Positions 61,887 to 64,000 of a stretch of 64,000 nt of DNA are shown here, piece after piece (positions within the stretch are counted from its first letter, which is position 1; the number at the start of each line of letters is the position of its first letter). The notes below the pieces were generated by a model that saw only the letters and a program-made list of their open reading frames with translations, had not been told where the DNA came from and ran no database searches. The stretch lies in contig AP018318.1 of the NCBI GenBank assembly GCA_003990705.1, positions 4,343,501 through 4,407,500 of the forward strand, in the 5' to 3' direction. Source of the stretch: Nostoc sp. HK-01 (lineage in GTDB: Bacteria; Cyanobacteriota; Cyanobacteriia; Cyanobacteriales; Nostocaceae). The position numbers and the translations under genes are program-made.

Positions 61887-64000
61887 TCATTGTTCTGCTC
61901 CCGCAGGTGTAGGTGTTTCTGTCGGCGTTTCTATCGGTGTGGGCGTTTCTATGGGTGTGTCTGTGGGTGTTGGTGTTGGTGTTTCCACAGGAATGGGATT
62001 TTCCGCAGAAATAGTGAGTTGATAATCTACTGATGTTGAGGCTGTAGAAGCGATCGCAAACTCATAGTATCCCTTTTCGGGTAATTCTGTAGTTAAAGTG
62101 CGTTTTGTCGAGTCTTCTAAAAGTCTGATTTTGCCAGAGGGGGAATAAACTGATAGTAAAACTTGAGAATTTGCTTTGAGATTTAAATCTAATGTTTGCC
62201 CTTTAGCCAGTTCAGCAATGAAGACTTTACCATTCCCTGGTTTGAGAGTTCCACTGACTGTTTCACTTGTCGCGCCTATATCAAAAACAATCTTGGCAAA
62301 AGCATTGCCATTGAGGATAGCACTAAGTTGATCATTTACAAACCCATACCAAACTTGCCCGATGGGTTCCTTCATAAAATCTCGCCCACGCTGTTCGGGA
62401 AATATGCGGTAAAAAGCTACGTCGCCTAAATCATATAAAGCACGACTACCAACGTTAATTTTATTGACTGCGGCTTTCCAGCGATCGCGATCGGCTGCGG
62501 TATAATTCCCTAGTTGTCGCCGTGATTGATTACTGAGAACGGAAAGTTTACTTAACACTTCATCCGCAGTTTTATCCCAAGCCGCCCGCAAACTTTCGTC
62601 TTCTGGTTTATCGCTGATGGTGCGCCCTTGTAAGCTAGGGTTTCTCCGCCAAAAGATTTGATTAACTAAGTCTACATAAAAGCTTTGCTCAATTCCCAAC
62701 TCTTGACGGCGATCGCTTAATTTTTCTTTGCGTTGCTTTTCTTCTGGGGAATAATTCTCGGAAGCATCAACGGGTTGGGTAACGCTGGGTGTTGGCGTGG
62801 GGTCAATATTATTCCCACCATCATTATTATTATTGCGATTTGTCCCTAACCACAGTACCCCAATCACACTAACGACTGCTAATGTTGCGGCAAAGGTTTT
62901 AGTTGGTGTCCACCAGCTTGTTGTTTGAGAAATAGGTGCGGGGGATGCAGGAATGAAACGCGGCGGTGTTGGATTAACTGAAGGAGAAGGGGCGACTGCG
63001 AAAGTAGCTGAGGTTTCCGGCTGAGGTGTAACGGGCGGTTGAGTGACAGGATATTGAATCGGTGTCGGGTTAAGTGCGTGTAAAACTTGACTAGCAGATT
63101 GATAGCGATCGCTCGGACGAGGCGCTAACATTTTATCTAACACCTGTGCTAACATCGGACTCACACTAGCGTCCTGCTGCCATTTCCAAGCCAGAGTGTA
63201 ATTATCTAATAATTCTTGCGGTTGTTTACCTGTTAATAATACTAATATCGTGACTGCCAAAGCATACAAGTCACTGTGGGGCGATACTGCACCAGTTTGC
63301 ATTTGTTCTGATGGTGCAAAACCGATTTTACCCAATAAAGTCGGCGCGGGCGTGGCTGCTGCACCTGGTTGGTAATATTGCGAAGCAACTGTAGCGACTA
63401 CTTGTTTCACACCACCAAAGTCAATTAATACTGGTAGTTGATCGGCAGTGCGTAAAATTAAATTATCTGGCGAAATATCTCGATGAATCACATCCTGGGA
63501 GTGAATATAATCTAAAACTGGCAAAATTTGCTGTAATAGTTGCCGTACTTCTGCTTCTGTAAACCGTAGACCTTGCTGTTTGCGGGTATTTAATAAAGAA
63601 TTATATGTCTGTCCCTCTACATAATCTTGCACTAAAAACAGGTATTCCTTACCTTGCAGATTTGTCCGAAACAGTTCACGAAAGCGAGGTATTTGGGGAT
63701 GTTGCAATTTGTAGAGAACACTAGCTTCACGCTGAAATAGTTCTTCCGCTTTTTGTAAAACGTAAGCCGTTTGCACTTGGGGAGAAAATTCTTTTAAAAC
63801 ACAAAGTTCGCGGAAGCGGTTGATATCTTCAGCTAAATAAGTGCGTCCAAATCCACCTTGCCCGATTTGACGGACAATAACATAGCGATCGCTTAAAGTT
63901 AAACCAGCTTGAATACCATTACTTACAGGTAAACCTTGCAAATTCTCACCACACTGGAGACAAAACCGACTACCTGCGGGATTTTCATGACCTTTAGAGC
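61887..64000 (-). CDS. Serine/threonine protein kinase with N-terminal zinc ribbon (start outside window)
   Basis: At least 703 residues. The frame is open to the right edge, where SKGHENPAGSRFCLQCGENL shows the second half of a zinc ribbon (CxxC), so the true start lies beyond 64000; a TTG at 63941 is not the start. Hanks kinase domain: GQGGFGRTY (P-loop), Lys in CVLKEF, HRDISPDNL (Asp catalytic), DFGGVKQ, and SDLYALAVTILVLLTG. Then a Pro-rich linker, one membrane helix (TFAATLAVVSVIGVLWLG), an extracytoplasmic domain (about 430-650) and a Thr/Pro/Glu repeat tail ending AGAEQ. Typical of the many cyanobacterial PknB/SpkC-like membrane kinases; target unknown. Confidence 0.92.
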   Translation of the reverse strand, partial: SKGHENPAGSRFCLQCGENLQGLPVSNGIQAGLTLSDRYVIVRQIGQGGFGRTYLAEDINRFRELCVLKEFSPQVQTAYVLQKAEELFQREASVLYKLQHPQIPRFRELFRTNLQGKEYLFLVQDYVEGQTYNSLLNTRKQQGLRFTEAEVRQLLQQILPVLDYIHSQDVIHRDISPDNLILRTADQLPVLIDFGGVKQVVATVASQYYQPGAAATPAPTLLGKIGFAPSEQMQTGAVSPHSDLYALAVTILVLLTGKQPQELLDNYTLAWKWQQDASVSPMLAQVLDKMLAPRPSDRYQSASQVLHALNPTPIQYPVTQPPVTPQPETSATFAVAPSPSVNPTPPRFIPASPAPISQTTSWWTPTKTFAATLAVVSVIGVLWLGTNRNNNNDGGNNIDPTPTPSVTQPVDASENYSPEEKQRKEKLSDRRQELGIEQSFYVDLVNQIFWRRNPSLQGRTISDKPEDESLRAAWDKTADEVLSKLSVLSNQSRRQLGNYTAADRDRWKAAVNKINVGSRALYDLGDVAFYRIFPEQRGRDFMKEPIGQVWYGFVNDQLSAILNGNAFAKIVFDIGATSETVSGTLKPGNGKVFIAELAKGQTLDLNLKANSQVLLSVYSPSGKIRLLEDSTKRTLTTELPEKGYYEFAIASTASTSVDYQLTISAENPIPVETPTPTPTDTPIETPTPIETPTETPTPAGAEQ

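Overview
The window looks like chromosome of a filamentous, heterocyst-forming cyanobacterium (order Nostocales). Reasons: many HIP1 octamers (GCGATCGC), short heptamer repeats (TCAATGG/TCAATAG type), an SLH-type porin pair, a 37-nt CRISPR repeat of the type common in Nostocales, several Nostoc-type N-terminal modules, nitrogenase-family genes, and a 693-residue dynamin-like protein that matches the Nostoc punctiforme BDLP almost residue for residue as I remember it.

Layout. 0-3 kb is decayed accessory DNA: the 5' end of a gene leaving the window, a truncated second copy of that gene's start, an antitoxin-like gene followed by an internally deleted HNH endonuclease, a UPF0175 gene, and a PIN plus PD-(D/E)XK fusion. 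3-10 kb holds a VIT/VWA protein and a three-gene membrane-remodelling operon (small coiled-coil membrane protein, BDLP, and a second dynamin-like GTPase fused to a J domain). 10.6-18.2 kb is mostly housekeeping: cysteine synthase, a thioredoxin-like 2Fe-2S protein, a DUF5331-type protein, PurU, and a four-gene gliding-type ABC exporter operon. 18.2-19.2 kb has no large gene but contains a candidate 65-nt sRNA and a second terminator-ended micro-transcript.

22.5-34.2 kb is the most interesting block. It holds a nitrogenase iron protein, NifE- and NifN-type scaffold proteins, a repressor with an XRE helix-turn-helix and a molybdate-type binding domain, a one-domain molbindin (Mop), a periplasmic molybdopterin-family protein, a degenerate HsdR-N protein, an unknown 119-residue protein and an SLH porin. 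A palindrome, TACCAA-N5-TTGGT(A/T), lies upstream of most of these genes and I did not find it elsewhere in the window. The simplest reading is a molybdenum-status regulon that controls an alternative (possibly vanadium) or secondary nitrogenase cofactor-assembly set. No nitrogenase structural genes (DK/DGK) are in the window.

34-45 kb: threonine synthase, then a nine-PAS ethylene-receptor-like histidine kinase cut by a complete IS4-family element (9-bp target duplication; excision restores the frame exactly), a translationally coupled receiver-PAS-kinase, and AroE. 45-57.5 kb: a secreted glycoside hydrolase, an alpha/beta hydrolase, a small CRISPR array without cas genes, a nuclease-TPR protein, PBP2, a B12-binding radical SAM protein, a GAF-LuxR regulator, a rhodanese and an isoprenylcysteine-methyltransferase-family protein. 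57.7-64 kb: a small HTH protein, a membrane alpha/beta hydrolase split by a one-base frameshift exactly at a U UUA AAC heptamer inside 21-nt tandem repeats, and a serine/threonine kinase running off the right edge.
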